NCBI GenBank assembly: GCA_015680685.1
Contig: MNCI01027262.1
Coordinates: forward strand, 170,338-234,337
DNA from: Gnetum montanum
Lineage: Eukaryota > Streptophyta > Gnetopsida > Gnetales > Gnetaceae
Reading direction: 5' to 3'
Length of the DNA: 64,000 nt
Of the stretch, positions 46,726 to 58,599 are shown one piece after another. Numbering within the stretch: the stretch's first letter is position 1; the number at the start of each line of letters is the position of its first letter. A program made the position numbers and the translations under genes. The notes under the pieces are model-generated. The model made no database searches. It was not told the origin of the DNA and worked only from the letters and a program-made list of their open reading frames with translations.

Positions 46726-47260
46726 CTATGGAGTGGACTACAATGAGTATGGTGCACTCACCCTAGAAAAGTGTGTATATTTCAAGATAGCATCCTATCA
46801 CCTCAATCGAGTGGTAAGGCCCAGTAAGATGACTACCTTCTCCACTCATGCATGTGTTGCTCTAAGTTGGAAATTCCCTATGAACCTTCCACAAGTGATC
46901 TATCTAGAGATATCGAAGAGATTTAAGAAAAATGAACATGGAATGAAGGCCTTGTCCTTTCCCTAGCTCATCAAAAAGCTATGTATAAGGGCAAGAATAG
47001 TTCACTATGCCAATGATACACTCTGACATACTTTTTCTACCTCTTGGATAGAAATGATAAAGGACAAGACCCCTACCACAACCAAGGAAGAGGAATAGAA
47101 ACTAGCACCTCCACCACCCACTCACAAAACAATGTCAGAGTCTTATGATACCCTTGAATGAATGTGTGAGATCTGAGAGTAGCTCTTGCATGAGCATGAG
47201 TAGTGAGTAGGAACAAGTGGTGGTGATCCATCTATTTATTATCCAATAATGAGTCACCTT
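46726..47260 (+). pseudogene. C third ORF, continued after D
   Basis: In phase with the part ending at 36717. The clean piece 46733-46966 has YFKIASYHLN, STHACVALSWKFPMN and ALSFP, followed by a stop and LIKKLCIRARI. The series (hydrophobic 'A.LLyaI..g' helix, then L.FP.LI..LC..A.V) is what I know from the putative plant transposon protein domain of gypsy elements. A Pro/Thr-rich tail (TPTTTKEEE, LAPPPPTHK) follows. Confidence 0.55.
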
Positions 47261-47839
47261 AGCAAAGTGGCTCAAACCATCAGCTAGATGAAGGGAGGTA
47301 GGCCAATCTATTCAACCCAAAAAAATGCAACTTCCAACAAGATCAAATCCTAGAGCTTGAGAGGTAATGATCCCTCTCTTACAACAATAGCAATTACCAA
47401 ACATCTTTGGGAATGTTGCTACTTTCTCAATGCATCTGGAGGAGGGTAAGGAGGTAATTATCTTGGTGATGCAGCACCATGGGTAGGAGATACCAACAAA
47501 GATGGTTGCTAATAGAATTGTTGAGGCATTAAACACACCTACGATGTATGTACCAAATGTTTCCACACTCTGAGATGTGGAGACATTCACAAGAATAGTT
47601 AGCAGCAAATTAAGTGTAGCCCAACACAAATATTTTTTGGATTGATTAGTAGGAACCAAGCAACTAATTTCAAATGCCTTTTACCTTCTAAATACAATCA
47701 TTACAACCTAGTCAAAGCTGCTAAAAGTAAGGGAAAAATGCATTATCATGGATGGACAACTTTAAATAGCCTAGGCTTAGAACTAATGCCTAGATACTAA
47801 GGTTAATGAATTAAGAACCTACCTTGCTAATCTTGCACT
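47261..47839 (+). other. C: low-coding stretch in the third-ORF region
   Basis: Possible continuation of the third-ORF tail with many stops. A 115-residue minus-strand frame at 47312-47659 has no recognised domain and is probably chance. Confidence 0.4.
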
Positions 47840-48963
47840 TCTTAGTCCTATGTCGACCCATGATGAAGCTTTTGAACAGCTTGAGGAAAGGCTCAAGAAG
47901 GTTGAGGATGCAAAGGAGATAACAATTTTCTATTAATCCTTTGCTGATGCCACAATGCAAAATATTCAAAAGGCCTTAGATCAAAATCACCAAGAGAATG
48001 TCACCTTAACCACAAAAAATCATTACCTATAGAATGTTGATGTGAAAAAGTAGCAAATGCAAGATTTCATCTATCAATGGTAGGAGTAGCTAACTAGAGT
48101 AAACACTAAATTGAGAAGATTGGCAACTGAAAATATAAGTTTCTCCATGAAGGAAGTCCAAGCATTTCACTAGAAATCTACAATAGAGGTAGCTACTTAG
48201 AAAATGAGGCTCTCAAATTTGAGAGAGTCAAAAATCACTACATAAATTAGGTTGGTCTACAGAAAGAAATTAATGAAAACCATATTCAAATGACAAAGGT
48301 GAAAGTTAATGAGGCCCTCCAGTATCTCAAGGAAGGAGGAGATGTTTAGTAGCCTATCTCTGATGGCTCAATAACTACAACAAGTCAAAGATCTACATGA
48401 AGGAGTTTCAGATTGAGGAGATGACAAAGTACATGGAGCTTGCCAGTGTTCATTATGCAAATCTAGTAATGTTTACTACCATACAACCATGGTTTAAATT
48501 AAAGAAATAAGTGGTCAATTCATACTCATTGTATGAGGCTAAGTTCAAGCATCACAAACACACCAAGTAGAAGCTTAAGGTGCCAAATGCAAAACTTGAT
48601 GTTCTTAGGCATTGCTTCATCAATCAATGGTCTACAGCTAAGAACTTGGTTAGGAGACTAAGTGACTACCAAGAGCTATAGACTGCAATAAATGTGTTTG
48701 CTGTTGATGCATTCACTACCTAGTTTGTCAATGTAAAGGAGTTATTCCCAACAATGGCATGTCCTTGTGATGTTCCCACAATAGTCCATATTTGTGATGT
48801 GGCATGGACTATGAACAATCCTAGGAGTAAGGAGGAGAAGATGAAGGCAGTATTGGATCCCTTTTATCTTCTGCCAGAGGTTGTAATTGCTATAGGACAA
48901 CCACAATTGCCTCCATCACCATGTGCACCTGAAGTAGGTGAAAGTCCTTTAGAGCTGCAATAG
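47840..48963 (+). pseudogene. C coiled-coil-like region after the third ORF
   Basis: Reads, with stops and shifts, FEQLEERLKKVEDAKEI, NIQKALDQNHQENVTLTTKN and LTRVNTKLRRLATENISF: heptad-like, charged, rich in Glu/Lys/Leu. A later piece has TKYMELASVHYANLVMF and the clean 48754-48963 frame ends PPSPCAPEVGE. Such coiled coils often follow the plant-transposon domain in these third ORFs. No specific function is assignable. Confidence 0.45.
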
Positions 48964-49230
48964 CCTCAACCACCTAGGACTATTTGAACTTCTTCCTTGT
49001 CTTTACATCATCAAAGGAATTATGTTTGTCATTTTTATCCTGGTGTTCAATTTTGTTGTCTTGAACACTAAAATTTTGTAATGATTATAATTCCATACAC
49101 TTGAGCACTTAGTGTTTTTCCATGTGTGTTGTGTTTGTGTATGTTGGTAGTTAGTCAATAATCTCATACATTCCCAAAATTTTGTAGGAAACTTGTTTTT
49201 TCTTTTGTTCACTTAAGGACAAGTTTCATT

Positions 49231-49244
49231 TAGTCATGGGGGTA
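49231..49244 (+). other. C polypurine tract
   Basis: TAGTCATGGGGGTA directly before the 3' LTR. Confidence 0.85.
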
Positions 49245-50112
49245 TGATGAGTCATATTTTCTTAGGCCCCATTGATGAGACCTCATTGAAGCAACCCCAT
49301 TGACCTAGGATTTGATGCGTTGATGTGTCTTTATTGATGTAATGTCTATTTTTACCTATAAATACATGCTTACCTATTGTGTTTATGACATCTTTTATCA
49401 TAGTTGTAGTGAAGCTCTTATAGTTTTATCATTTTGAAAGTTCAAATATTTTTCTAGATACCTGTAGTAGGAGTCAAAAAGTGTACATATCTTTATTTGA
49501 ACACTATTGTACCTAAGCACGATAGTATGTGGGGCAATGATAAAGACAAGATTTTTGACAAACCTTGTAGCACTGTGAAATAGATTGACTGTTTATTTAT
49601 GCATTTAATGTTTTATGAAATTTCCTTTAATGCTTTAAGAAATTAAGCTAAATTAAATAATAATTAATTAAGCACATAAGTATGACCATTTCAAGCACAT
49701 GCTTGGTGCTTGGTAATCCCTGTAACACTTAATGTTTGGTAACCCAGTAGCGTTAAACATGTTCAAGATGTATACGACAAGTAGAAATAGATGCTTATGT
49801 TAGGATTAGTTAGGTGTAGCTAGTTAAACTAAATTAGCAATTTAATTATTTTATTTTATTCATTATTCTTTGTGCTTAGGTTACTTAAAATACAAAACAT
49901 AAAAGATGATAAAAATCATATGCCTCATTTGCACTTAACCATACCTTTGCATTTTATAAGTGTAATTGGGAAGAGAACAATTGAAATGGTTAATTTCACT
50001 TCCTAGAGACTAGTGTACTTAGAAGGCTATAAGACCATGGAATTTCATTGGATCATGCATGAACACTTAGTGATTCATATGGTTGGATGTAGGGTCTACT
50101 CCTCGCTCATCA
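49245..50112 (+). repeat. C 3' LTR
   Basis: Starts TGATGAGTCATA and ends CGCTCATCA. TATAAATA at 49357-49364. TSD AAATG follows. Confidence 0.92.
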
Positions 50113-52387
50113 AAATGCCATCAAATCACTAGAAACCAACATTAAAGCTCTCACATTGTCTTAATTACATCTAACATTGACATGTGTGCTTTTCACATTG
50201 TTGACCTTTGTTTAAAAGTTTGAACAAGAATGTAACATTGCTAGACCTTGTTTCCTATGACAAGTAAGCTTTTGTGACCTGTTATCTCTTTTTAACAGAA
50301 CAAGATACTTCAAACTTTGTATAAATCTATGAAACAAACTATAGATTTCACATGTTATACTAGTTATAACTAGTAGTGGCATGTATTTTGTTTATTTCCT
50401 CATATGTCCTTATGCAATCTCTTGTAATCACATGTATTATTTCATAGGTTTTCTTATCTTCTTGGAGTTGTGCTTACAAGATGAAGCTTAGAGCCATCAC
50501 ATAGGTGTGACTCATCACAATAGTGAATTACCATGTGACCTCAATGCACAAGATTTAGTTAGCTTGTCCAACTATGCTAAGAGTAATTTCCTCACATCAC
50601 ATTCATTACCCCCTATTGAACCATATTCCCATAGCCAAATTACAACTTTTCTTACCTTGATAATAATGAAGATCTATGTTTTGACATTCATGCACTATGG
50701 CCATACGATATCTTCATTGACATGCTTTATCATCAAGTTCATTAAATGCAACACATTTTATTCAATGAGAAAACAAAACCAAATTTAGCCTTAGTAATGA
50801 AACCCAATGAAGGTTTCACCCCTTAAAAAAAGGGGAAAGCAAATTGCCAAGTATGCCAAGAGGCCAATGTAACTTGAAGCCAATCAAATCAATGGCTCTA
50901 AAACAAAATAGTCAAGTTGCCAAAGAAGTCCAAGAGTGAAGTGTTTGTTCCTCTAATATATTATTGAGTAATCAATAGTTGAAGCACAAAGCATGAAAAC
51001 CTTTTTTCAACTAGTACACATGTCACTAATATACCATGATCATGATGTCAACATTTGGAATTTCCTGTTAGCTCATGTGATCATTTCTCAATAACCAATG
51101 TACCCTTTAACTCATCTCAAATTCATAACATACCATCATAACCTTATTTCATCATCATGAGCACTCCTTGGCATGGTTCAACAACTACAAAATCAACTAT
51201 GAAAAGGAAAGATTAGTGATGAACTTGTGGTAGTGTTTGACATTCTTTTTTGATGTCCCTTGGGTCAATCCTTGAAACATCAACAAATAGAAGCCAATGA
51301 AGTACCATACAGAAAATTTATATTATGCATAAAAAGCCTAAAATAAAATAATTTGCATTGTAATTTGATGGAAATTTGAAGGTATAAATAAGTATCTATT
51401 TTTCCATCAAAAATCCTACCCTATGACCTTATTCTTACAACATTTTGGACATTTCTTCATGTGTGGAGTGAAATTTATAGTTCACAAGTTGGAAATTTCA
51501 TTAATGTCAACTTGAAGAGCCTAAAATGTAAACACATTTCCAAAATTAATAGCAAAAGGCAAAAAAGTTAGTGGAATATTTTGGAGTTTGGGCTACAAGA
51601 ATAGCCCAAATTTGCCATCACATTTGGTAAGAAAAGATTCATACATTGTTGGTGGTCAATACATTGCACCTTTTAGATGGCAAATGTATTAGATACATTG
51701 TATTGCAATGTCCAAAAAGTTGAAAATATTGGTGTATAATACACTATAGATTTTGGCCACCAAAACGTTTTGAAATGTTGTAGAATTTGTTAGAAATCAT
51801 GGAGGAACCAAATTAAGAAAACATCAAGACATTCATGGTCTATTTAAGCAAAACTTTGCATCATTTTAAGAAATTTTTGATTTTTTTCTTTTATCTAAAT
51901 TAGATACTTTCAGAGAACAAAAAAAATTTAAAAGTCCATAGTCATTTCCAACTAGTGTAGATCACTAGAGTAGAGAGAACCAACAATAGACAAAGTTAGA
52001 TTTAAGCAGATACTATAGTAGAACATATTCTGCAATCTTCATCTTAAATATATTCTTGTATTCCCTAGGTTTCCAAAGCCATAATCTACATTTTATAAAC
52101 CTTTACTTCCAACATTTTCTTTCATAGTAATTAATACCAAAGTTTGTAGTTTTAGGTTGTTTTTCTATATTTTTTCTATTTGTTTGTTCTTATTTTATGT
52201 ACTTTATTTTGAAATTACAACGTTTACTCATACTTATTTTTACCACTTGATAACAAATGGCCAAGTTTTCAAGTGATCGGCAAGACTGTTTGAGGCACCC
52301 AAAGTCTTTTCTAAGGCCTGTTTGATTCAGGGTTAAAGTGTTATGTGTTGAAATTTTTGGTTCTCTAGTACTAAATTTTTTAGATGT
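50113..52387. other. No recognisable gene
   Basis: Right-hand continuation of the sequence into which C inserted. A 93-residue frame at 50507-50788 has no domain; it is followed by a purine run 'aaaaaaaggggaaag' near 50826, which could be a decayed polypurine tract. A TATAAATA-like box lies near 51382. Possibly LTR sequence leading to the end at 52558, but no pair was established. Confidence 0.4.
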
Positions 52388-52558
52388 TACAACTATATTG
52401 ATCTACTCTATTTATGTTCTTAAGTAATAATTTTTCTCTATTATATTACTTCCTTTTGAATTAGTAAATTAAGGTTAAATCTAGATCCTCAGGATTTTCA
52501 TAGCATCACTATTAGTTATTTATAGAATATTTTATAGATAATTAATAATGGTGTTACA
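52388..52558 (+). repeat. LTR end, family F (first copy)
   Basis: Ends ..GGTGTTACA, four bases before a tRNA-Met-like PBS. About 170 bases align (around 80% by eye) with the sequence that flanks element E (55445-55487 plus 60620-60745). The LTR start is not identified. Confidence 0.55.
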
Positions 52559-52562
52559 CGGT

Positions 52563-52574
52563 TGGTATCAAAGC
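52563..52574 (+). other. Primer-binding site of family F (tRNA-iMet type)
   Basis: TGGTATCAAAGC, one mismatch from the tRNA-iMet site, just after the LTR-like end. Confidence 0.6.
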
Positions 52575-53633
52575 ATGAATTTTTACTTGGATGTCATAGT
52601 ATGAAATTATTTTAGACATTGTTTGATTTGATTGATATTTTCTAAATTTGATTCAGTACAAAATACAAGGAACAAGATTGATCAACAATATCCCACCAAA
52701 AAATTCTCAAATTTCCTTGGCAACTTAAAATTAGATTCTTGAGCAACTATTGACCTTCTTTCAAAATCAAAACCAAAAAAATCATAATGAGTGCTTTTTG
52801 AATAAATGAAACTAAAAAAGATATGAGAATTAAATTTTCTCACATTTTGTAAGAAAAAAATTCTTAAAGGATGAGAGAGTATCACAACCTAGAAATTTGC
52901 ATAAATTTAATTATTAATTCTTTAATACTATTAGATGCATTTCAATAGATTAGCTTATTGTTATTGTTGTTGTTGTTATTGTTAGTTTCTTATAATTTTA
53001 TATCCTTTATTTTAACATTATTTAAGCTCAATCATAGATTTTCTAAATAATTTATGATTAAATGTTGAAATCAAATAACCCTAGGAAGTTTTACTTTTTA
53101 TCATTTATTATACTTTTACAAATACTTGATTATGCATATTTTATTCTTGACACATAATTAGTTATGTATATCCAATCTTTATTATGCACATTTATTCTTA
53201 ATTATGCATCTTTTATTTTATTATGCACATGTGATTATGTAATACTTTGTTCATAAAGCAATTATGAACCCTCACCTATTCTAGATCATTTTCCTTATTA
53301 CTTTTTGTTATGTAAATAGGATTTGGAGTTCATTTTTAATTATAATTAAATATTGCATAAATCAACTTTGTTAAGAAAGTACCTTAAGATGATGTCCTAC
53401 CTAGAATCTAACCCTACTAATGTGTCTAGGATGTCTGAAAATGTAGATTTTAACCCTTGGTTTAATTGAATTAGAGTTACAATTCTCAAGATAGCACAAT
53501 TTCTAGTTTACCAAAATACTATAAAAGTTTTAGCATTTGAACTTGTTGACCATGATAAGTAATTCATAGATAAGATTTTATCATATGATTTGGTAGAACA
53601 CATGATAACGAGTCTTGGTATGTATGTTATGAG
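52575..53633. other. No recognisable gene
   Basis: AT-rich. Several near-copies of 'ttatgcatattttattctt' lie around 53130-53230. A weak gag-like stretch (NPWFNxIRVTI, FELVDHDK) appears near 53450-53560 without a usable frame. Confidence 0.4.
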
Positions 53634-54253
53634 TGTTGGAGTGCAAGGGTATTAGTGGAGAGCAAAAATGATAAAAAAAAAGTTAAAAATCAATTTTTTC
53701 AAAAAATATAAGTCAAACATCAGTTTTAAAAGCACGTTACATGCATCACATGTTATATATAAAGTTTACATAAATGAAATATAAGTAACATGTATAAAAA
53801 GCATTTTTCTATCTTTTCTTTCATCTTCTTCCCTACCTCTCTATCGCTTGTTTTCTTATTGGTTGTTTTCCACCATTGGATTTTGCTACCATTGTTTTCC
53901 AAAAACAGCATTTTATCATGTTTTTCATCCTTTCTCTATTTTGAAGCCAATTTGAGCCTGGTTTCTTCTATTCTTCTCCTTATAAATAGGATGTGTCCTT
54001 AGATACATTTCATCATAGTTTGTAGAAGTCTTTTGGGTATGACAGCTTAAGCAAAACAAAGACAAAGTCATAGCGTTAGGTAGAAAATCAAGATTCTAAG
54101 AGTATTTTGGGAGCTCTAATAACACAAGTAAGAAAAATTATATTATTTTTCAAGAATTTTGCAAAATTTAAGCTTTTATGGATTTTTGGACATTTTCAAC
54201 ATCTTAGGACTTTTGAAATAAAATAATAATATTTGGGTGAATAATTTTTCTCA
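53634..54253 (+). repeat. Possible LTR
   Basis: TGTTGGAGTGCAAGG at the left, TATAAATAGG near 53980, and TTGGTAGTGAAAGCC right after a TCA end at 54253, which could be a decayed PBS. No second copy was found, so this rests only on the TG..CA / TATA / PBS-like arrangement. Confidence 0.35.
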
Positions 54254-54428
54254 ATTGGTAGTGAAAGCCACAAATCTTTTAGATGCCCTCATCAGCATTT
54301 AGTAGTGAAGTGAGGCATAATCAAGATTTATCCTTCCAATGATACATGTGCCTCAACCATTTGAGAATGTTAGTGGTGAGGTTATTGCCAAGATGTGGTC
54401 ATCAATGACTAGTTTGGTATCACAAGGG

Positions 54429-54713
54429 TAATTCAATGATATTAGTGAGGTTAGTCCAAGAGCTATTGATAAGTCCCTTTGGCAGTGAGGGTAACCAAGA
54501 CCTAGCCTTTAGAGATGTTTGGTTAAAATATACATTCTTTGAATTTTTGTTGGACAAAGTTGTTATACTTTAGGATATTAAAATAATTTAAAGAATAATT
54601 CAATGATAGTAGTGAGGTTATCTCAAGACCTTATGGTTCCTTTTAGTAGTGAGGATAACCAAGACCTAGCCTTAAGAGATGCTTGGTTACAATATACATT
54701 CTTTTGCATTTTT
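54429..54713 (+). repeat. 168-bp direct repeat, nearly two copies
   Basis: 'aattcaatgat' starts at 54430 and 54598. Both copies continue with 'agtgaggtta', 'aaccaagacctagcctt' and 'atatacattctttt'. They are diverged by about 15% plus small gaps. Confidence 0.75.
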
Positions 54714-55487
54714 GTATTTCTTTAGGATTTCTAGTTTTCTTTGGGATTTTCAAAAAATTTGTGGCAATTCTAGAATTGAAACATTTTTGAAAATTTTATT
54801 GAAAACCTTTGTCTAGCCCTACATTGAAGACTTTTGGCCTTGAATCTTTATGCTCCATCAAGAGAAAAATATAATAACCTTTCTTATTTGAGGGGTTCTA
54901 ACTCTTGCATTTTGTTGTAGAAAGCCTAGAGTAGGCACAGAATCTTTGAAAGACAAATGTGAAATAAAAGGTATATCAATTTTATACAACATAGACATTG
55001 AAAACTTAAGAAATAATTTTTTATATTTTATATTTTTGTAAATTGGAAACCTTGTACACTTTTTGGATATTTCAACTATGTACCTATTTTTGTGAATAAA
55101 TAATAAAATATGATAGATATGAAATTTCTATGTATGCCATTGGGACCATGACTTTACAAGGAACATTTTTCACTTCAACACATGCTATATGTTCAAGAAA
55201 ATTTATTTATTAAATACTAATATTTTATTATTTAATTTAATAAAATTAAAATGCAAATGAATTTATTTTTAGCTATCCAATTAAAAAAAAATGAGTGTCA
55301 TTGGGATTGTTATTTTGCACACTATTTTGTGATGTAACTAGTAGAAATTTTATATAAACCCCTTTTTGTGGTTGCAAAAATCTCAAATTTTTTCTAAATA
55401 AATTTTATTTAATTATTCATGCAAGTAATATAAATTTTTTTTTCACTACATTAATCTACTATATTTATGCTTTTAATTAACAATTTT
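54714..55487. other. No gene; ends in family F LTR sequence
   Basis: AT-rich with no coding. From about 55445 it matches the family F LTR end, which is then interrupted by element E. Confidence 0.45.
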
Positions 55488-55916
55488 TGATGAGTGGCAA
55501 GGTACCCATACACTCAACCATACGAAACGAGCGTAGCACACGTGATCCGGTCGAACTCCGCAGACTAAATGCCTAAACGCCCATGAAACACTTGGGGTTA
55601 ATCATTCGTTGTCTTCCTAGACTTACTTATTGTTGTCATGGTGTATGGTTAAGTAAGTCCGAGGTATATGATTTTTTTGGTCTTTTTTGGCTTTTCTCCT
55701 ATGCTATGAGGTGAAGGGTTGAGAAAACTAACTAACTCTAACTAAGGACCTAAGTCTAAGTTAACTAGCGTTAGCATCCATTCCCACTTACCATACACAC
55801 CCTGAACTATGCAACTGTGGTTACCAAACGCTAATCGTTACTGGGATCCCACACGTAATGCACGTTCTCGAAGCAGTCGTACTGAGGCACCGAACTAGCC
55901 TCTCTAGTCGACGTGT

Positions 55917-56143
55917 GATAAGCAGCCGATTCCTTAGCTAGACATACACACCTATAAGTGCTCGTAGCTAAGTTGTACTTATCCCACGATCTAGCCTAAT
56001 TGCGATGAGTAGCCAATTTCTTGATTAGCCATACACACTCGTCAATGCTCGCAATCAAGTTGTACTCATACCACATTGTGTCGAGTAGGCGATTCCTTGA
56101 TTAGCCGTACACATCCTAGATGCTTGTAATCAAGTTGTACTCG
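55917..56143 (-). repeat. Three tandem stem-loop units in the E LTR leader
   Basis: Three units spaced 88 and 77 bp. Each has an outer and an inner stem. Plus-strand arms are: unit at 55917, GATAAG/CTTATC outer and CTTAGCTA/TAGCTAAG inner; unit at 56005, ATGAGTA/TACTCAT outer and CTTGATT/AATCAAG inner; unit at 56082, CGAGTA/TACTCG outer and CTTGATTA/TAATCAAG inner. Loops share CATACACA-type sequence. Arms differ between units by matched changes on both sides, so pairing is preserved. Lying about 230-480 bases after the TATA box, they would be in the RNA leader. An RNA role (packaging, dimerisation or translation) is inferred. Confidence 0.75.
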
Positions 56144-56419
56144 GAGCGCACTAACAACAGGTAAGAAATATCAAGAAATAAATCCTATCCATGTACTGCA
56201 AGGTTTATCCACCACAAAGCTCATCTTTATTGTCGGACACAACTTGCGTTTAGGTACAAAGTTGCTTGAATAAAGATCCGTTCACTCGGGAGATTCCTAC
56301 TCTAGGCACATAGAAAATATTCTATCTCTGGAGTGATCAATCTGCCATAGTTTCCCTACTCTAAGCCTAGGATGAGAAATGAAGGGTGCGCCACCTCTTA
56401 TTTATAGATTTAGCGACTG

Positions 56420-56522
56420 GACGTGATATTGCGTACGCGATATTACAGGGTAGGTCGCGATATCGCATGGGATGTGATATCACGTACGCAATATCACGTC
56501 CCATGCAATATCGCATCCCATC
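56420..56522 (-). promoter_or_regulatory. GATATC-type palindrome array in E U3
   Basis: Six GATATC/GATATT/AATATC words start at 56425, 56439, 56459, 56476, 56490 and 56507, with spacings of 14, 20, 17, 14 and 17. Several sit in longer palindromes such as GTGATATCAC and GCGATATCGC. The B1 and B2 spacings (17, 20, 14) use the same set of distances. Confidence 0.6.
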
Positions 56523-56536
56523 ATACCCCCATGACT
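56523..56536 (-). other. E polypurine tract
   Basis: On the minus strand TTCAGTCATGGGGGTA ends directly at the 3' LTR. Confidence 0.87.
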
Positions 56537-56697
56537 GAATGAAAACTCATCCTCGAGTTCCTTACAATGATATCAGGTAGGTATGGGATTATTAGGGGAA
56601 TTGAACTAATGGGATGACATGTGAACGGATCATTATTACAAGACTTGACACAACTGGTGTTCATGACAACAAGGGTGAACACCTTATTACATTGACA

Positions 56698-56907
56698 TCA
56701 GGCCATAGTTGGTAGCTGAGAGAAAAGAGGAGAGAGAATATAATAGAAGAAGAGAGAAGAGGTCTTGTTGCTGCCAATGCCTAGATTGCGCCTTTCATTG
56801 TCCATCCGTAAGCGCATCATCAATCTTACTCCTTGCATAGCTGCTTCAGTGCTACTCCACTCTAAGTGTTTGCTGCAAATCCAATCTGTTGTTTGCATAT
56901 CTGCCAT
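56698..56907 (-). CDS. E small conserved ORF near the 3' end
   Basis: 69 codons from ATG at 56907 (minus strand), directly after 'tgtgtgcag', an acceptor-like context. Contains MDNERRNLGIGSNKTS, closely matching the B1 frame at 13979. No known domain. An earlier in-frame ATG at 56922 exists, but the CAG/ATG boundary is the position shared with B1 and B2. Confidence 0.35.
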   Translation of the reverse strand: MADMQTTDWICSKHLEWSSTEAAMQGVRLMMRLRMDNERRNLGIGSNKTSSLFFYYILSPLFSQLPTMA

Positions 56908-56922
56908 CTGCACACATAACAC

Positions 56923-58564
56923 AGTCGTATATTAGCAAGGGTAAATGAAATTCAATGTGATTATACCTTGCATCGATGTAAGTCCATTGGCTGGGTTGTG
57001 GTATGGCTGATACGGATCTGGGAATATAAGTGACGACTACCGAAGGTGTAGGGGTTAGGAAGAAAAATGAAAAAATTTGGGGCGTAGGAAAAAAATGAAA
57101 AATCAGGCCCCGTACCCCCATGACTAATCGCGAACCTCCGGTAGCGTTAGAATGGAGAAAGGAAAGAAGTAAGAAAAGGAAATAAAAATGGACAATGAGG
57201 ACATCGAGAAAAGAGATGTCAAGATGGAAATGAACAAAACAAAATAAAATTAATTGCAAAATGTTAAGGAAAAGAAGTTAATGAAGGATCCAAATAGGAA
57301 TGTCAGTGGGTCCTCCCCAAAGTAGGCTCATGCCCTTAATGCCCTAACAATCCCACATTCAAAGAGTCCGTAGGCTTTGGAAATGTCCTTTGGAACAAGA
57401 GTTAAAGTCTTAACTAGAAGAATTTACCAAAAAGAAAACAATGTATCTACAAAGATATACACTAATGATACAACTGGCAATGAGATGGATAGTGGAGAGA
57501 AGGATGGAGAGAAGTGGATGGAATGGAACCCCAAGGACAAGGTGGTGTACAGTCCCTTGTGTGTTACATGATTAATGTGACTTGGCAGATCTCATTCCCA
57601 CTTGGGCCTCAAACCAACCACATCTAGTGACTTCGCATTAATACACTGGGTCAAATCATCCACTGGAGTAACAAGAATGCATCTCTAAAAGCCACCACCA
57701 TTCTAACGAAACAAGGAGAGAATGGGAAGTGAGAAGGGCCTTAGTTAGAGGGAACACATTGGTTCCATAACCAGTTCTTGTAGCCCAAAGTTATTTCGTC
57801 TAAGGGGTGTGCTTTGAATCCTCACTTTGTTTTCTTTTTTTTTTCTTCTTTTATTTATTTATTTATTTATTTATTTTTGTGTTTTGTATTTTTATGCATG
57901 GGGACCAAACCATGCAAAGACTTATTATTTTTATTTTCTCAACTTCCAAAGAATGGGTAACATCGGAATGGCAAGAGAACTTAAGAAGAAAACATCCAAG
58001 CCCCCAAGAGAACAACTAACACAAATTCATCAAGTTCCCTTGAAGTCACACCCTTTTCAAACCTTGAGTCCTTCCTTAGTTTGAGAAGTACCTAGTCACT
58101 GATTCGTTAAAGTTTTTATTAAGAAGGGCAACTGCACATCTCCAAGCCAAGAGGAACCATAGACTTGATGCATGGATGGATGAAGTAAACTCATTGCCTG
58201 CCATATCAAAAGAACATACCTTAGTGTCAACATTGTAACTTAAAGGTAAAAATCAAACATTACCAATCAATGAAAAATAGTTCATCCCATCGACCCGAAC
58301 ACTTATTGGGTGACAACTTACATGGTGGATGGTACACACACACACACACACACACACAAATGGAAAAGAATAACAATGGTATAAAACAAAAAATAAGAAA
58401 AGTTAAAGAAAGTTGTAAAACAAAAATAGAAAAATTTAAAGAAATTTGTAAAACAAAAACATGTAAAACAAAAATGTGTAAAACAAAAATGCATAAAACA
58501 AAAATGTGTAAAACAAAAACTGAAAAAGAACTGAGGGCCCCATATGATTAGCATAGGTGGCCAT
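56923..58564 (-). other. E long 3' UTR
   Basis: Homologous to the B1 3' UTR. A second polypurine-like motif (minus TAGTCATGGGGGTA) at 57113-57126 and a third (minus CAGTCATGGGGGTG) at 58565-58578. A (TTTA)n run near 57852-57876 and a (CA)n run at about 58333-58359 are microsatellites. No gene. Confidence 0.7.
58446..58519 (-). repeat. 15-bp minisatellite, about five units, in E 3' UTR
   Basis: Plus-strand unit tgtaaaacaaaaatg, the complement of the B1 unit at 12256. Confidence 0.88.
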
Positions 58565-58599
58565 CACCCCCATGACTGAGTTGGAAGGGAGAGATCTGA

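Larger units (their letters stand above)
18345..50112 (+). mobile_element. Element C: Athila-like LTR retrotransposon split by B2 and D
   Basis: LTRs at 18345-19218 (874 bp) and 49245-50112 (868 bp), with perfect TSD AAATG at 18340-18344 and 50113-50117. Own sequence is 18345-25243, 33853-36717 and 46726-50112, about 13.15 kb. Coding order is gag, protease, RT, RNase H, integrase, a 2-kb UTR-like block, then a third ORF and a coiled-coil region not seen in B1, B2, D or E. B2 interrupts the end of integrase; D interrupts the third ORF. All frames carry many stops. It must be older than both inserts. Confidence 0.93.
55488..56522 (-). repeat. E 3' LTR with extra hairpin array
   Basis: 1035 bp, 200 bp longer than the B1 LTRs. 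TATAAATA (minus strand) at 56399-56406. The extra length is a three-unit tandem array in the R/U5 part. It begins TGATGGGATGCGATATT on the minus strand and ends GCCACTCATCA. Confidence 0.92.

Noticed and set aside
47312..47659. 115-residue minus-strand frame
   Set aside because: Opposite to element C's coding direction and without recognisable motifs; treated as a shadow of the decayed third-ORF region.
55488..56522. Hairpin array read as a tRNA-like or tRNA-derived element
   Set aside because: Searched by eye for A and B box internal promoters and a cloverleaf; the units are simple two-stem hairpins without them.
58333..58359. CA microsatellite as possible regulatory element
   Set aside because: A simple repeat also present as (TG)n in B2's 3' UTR at about 31398; no evidence for function.
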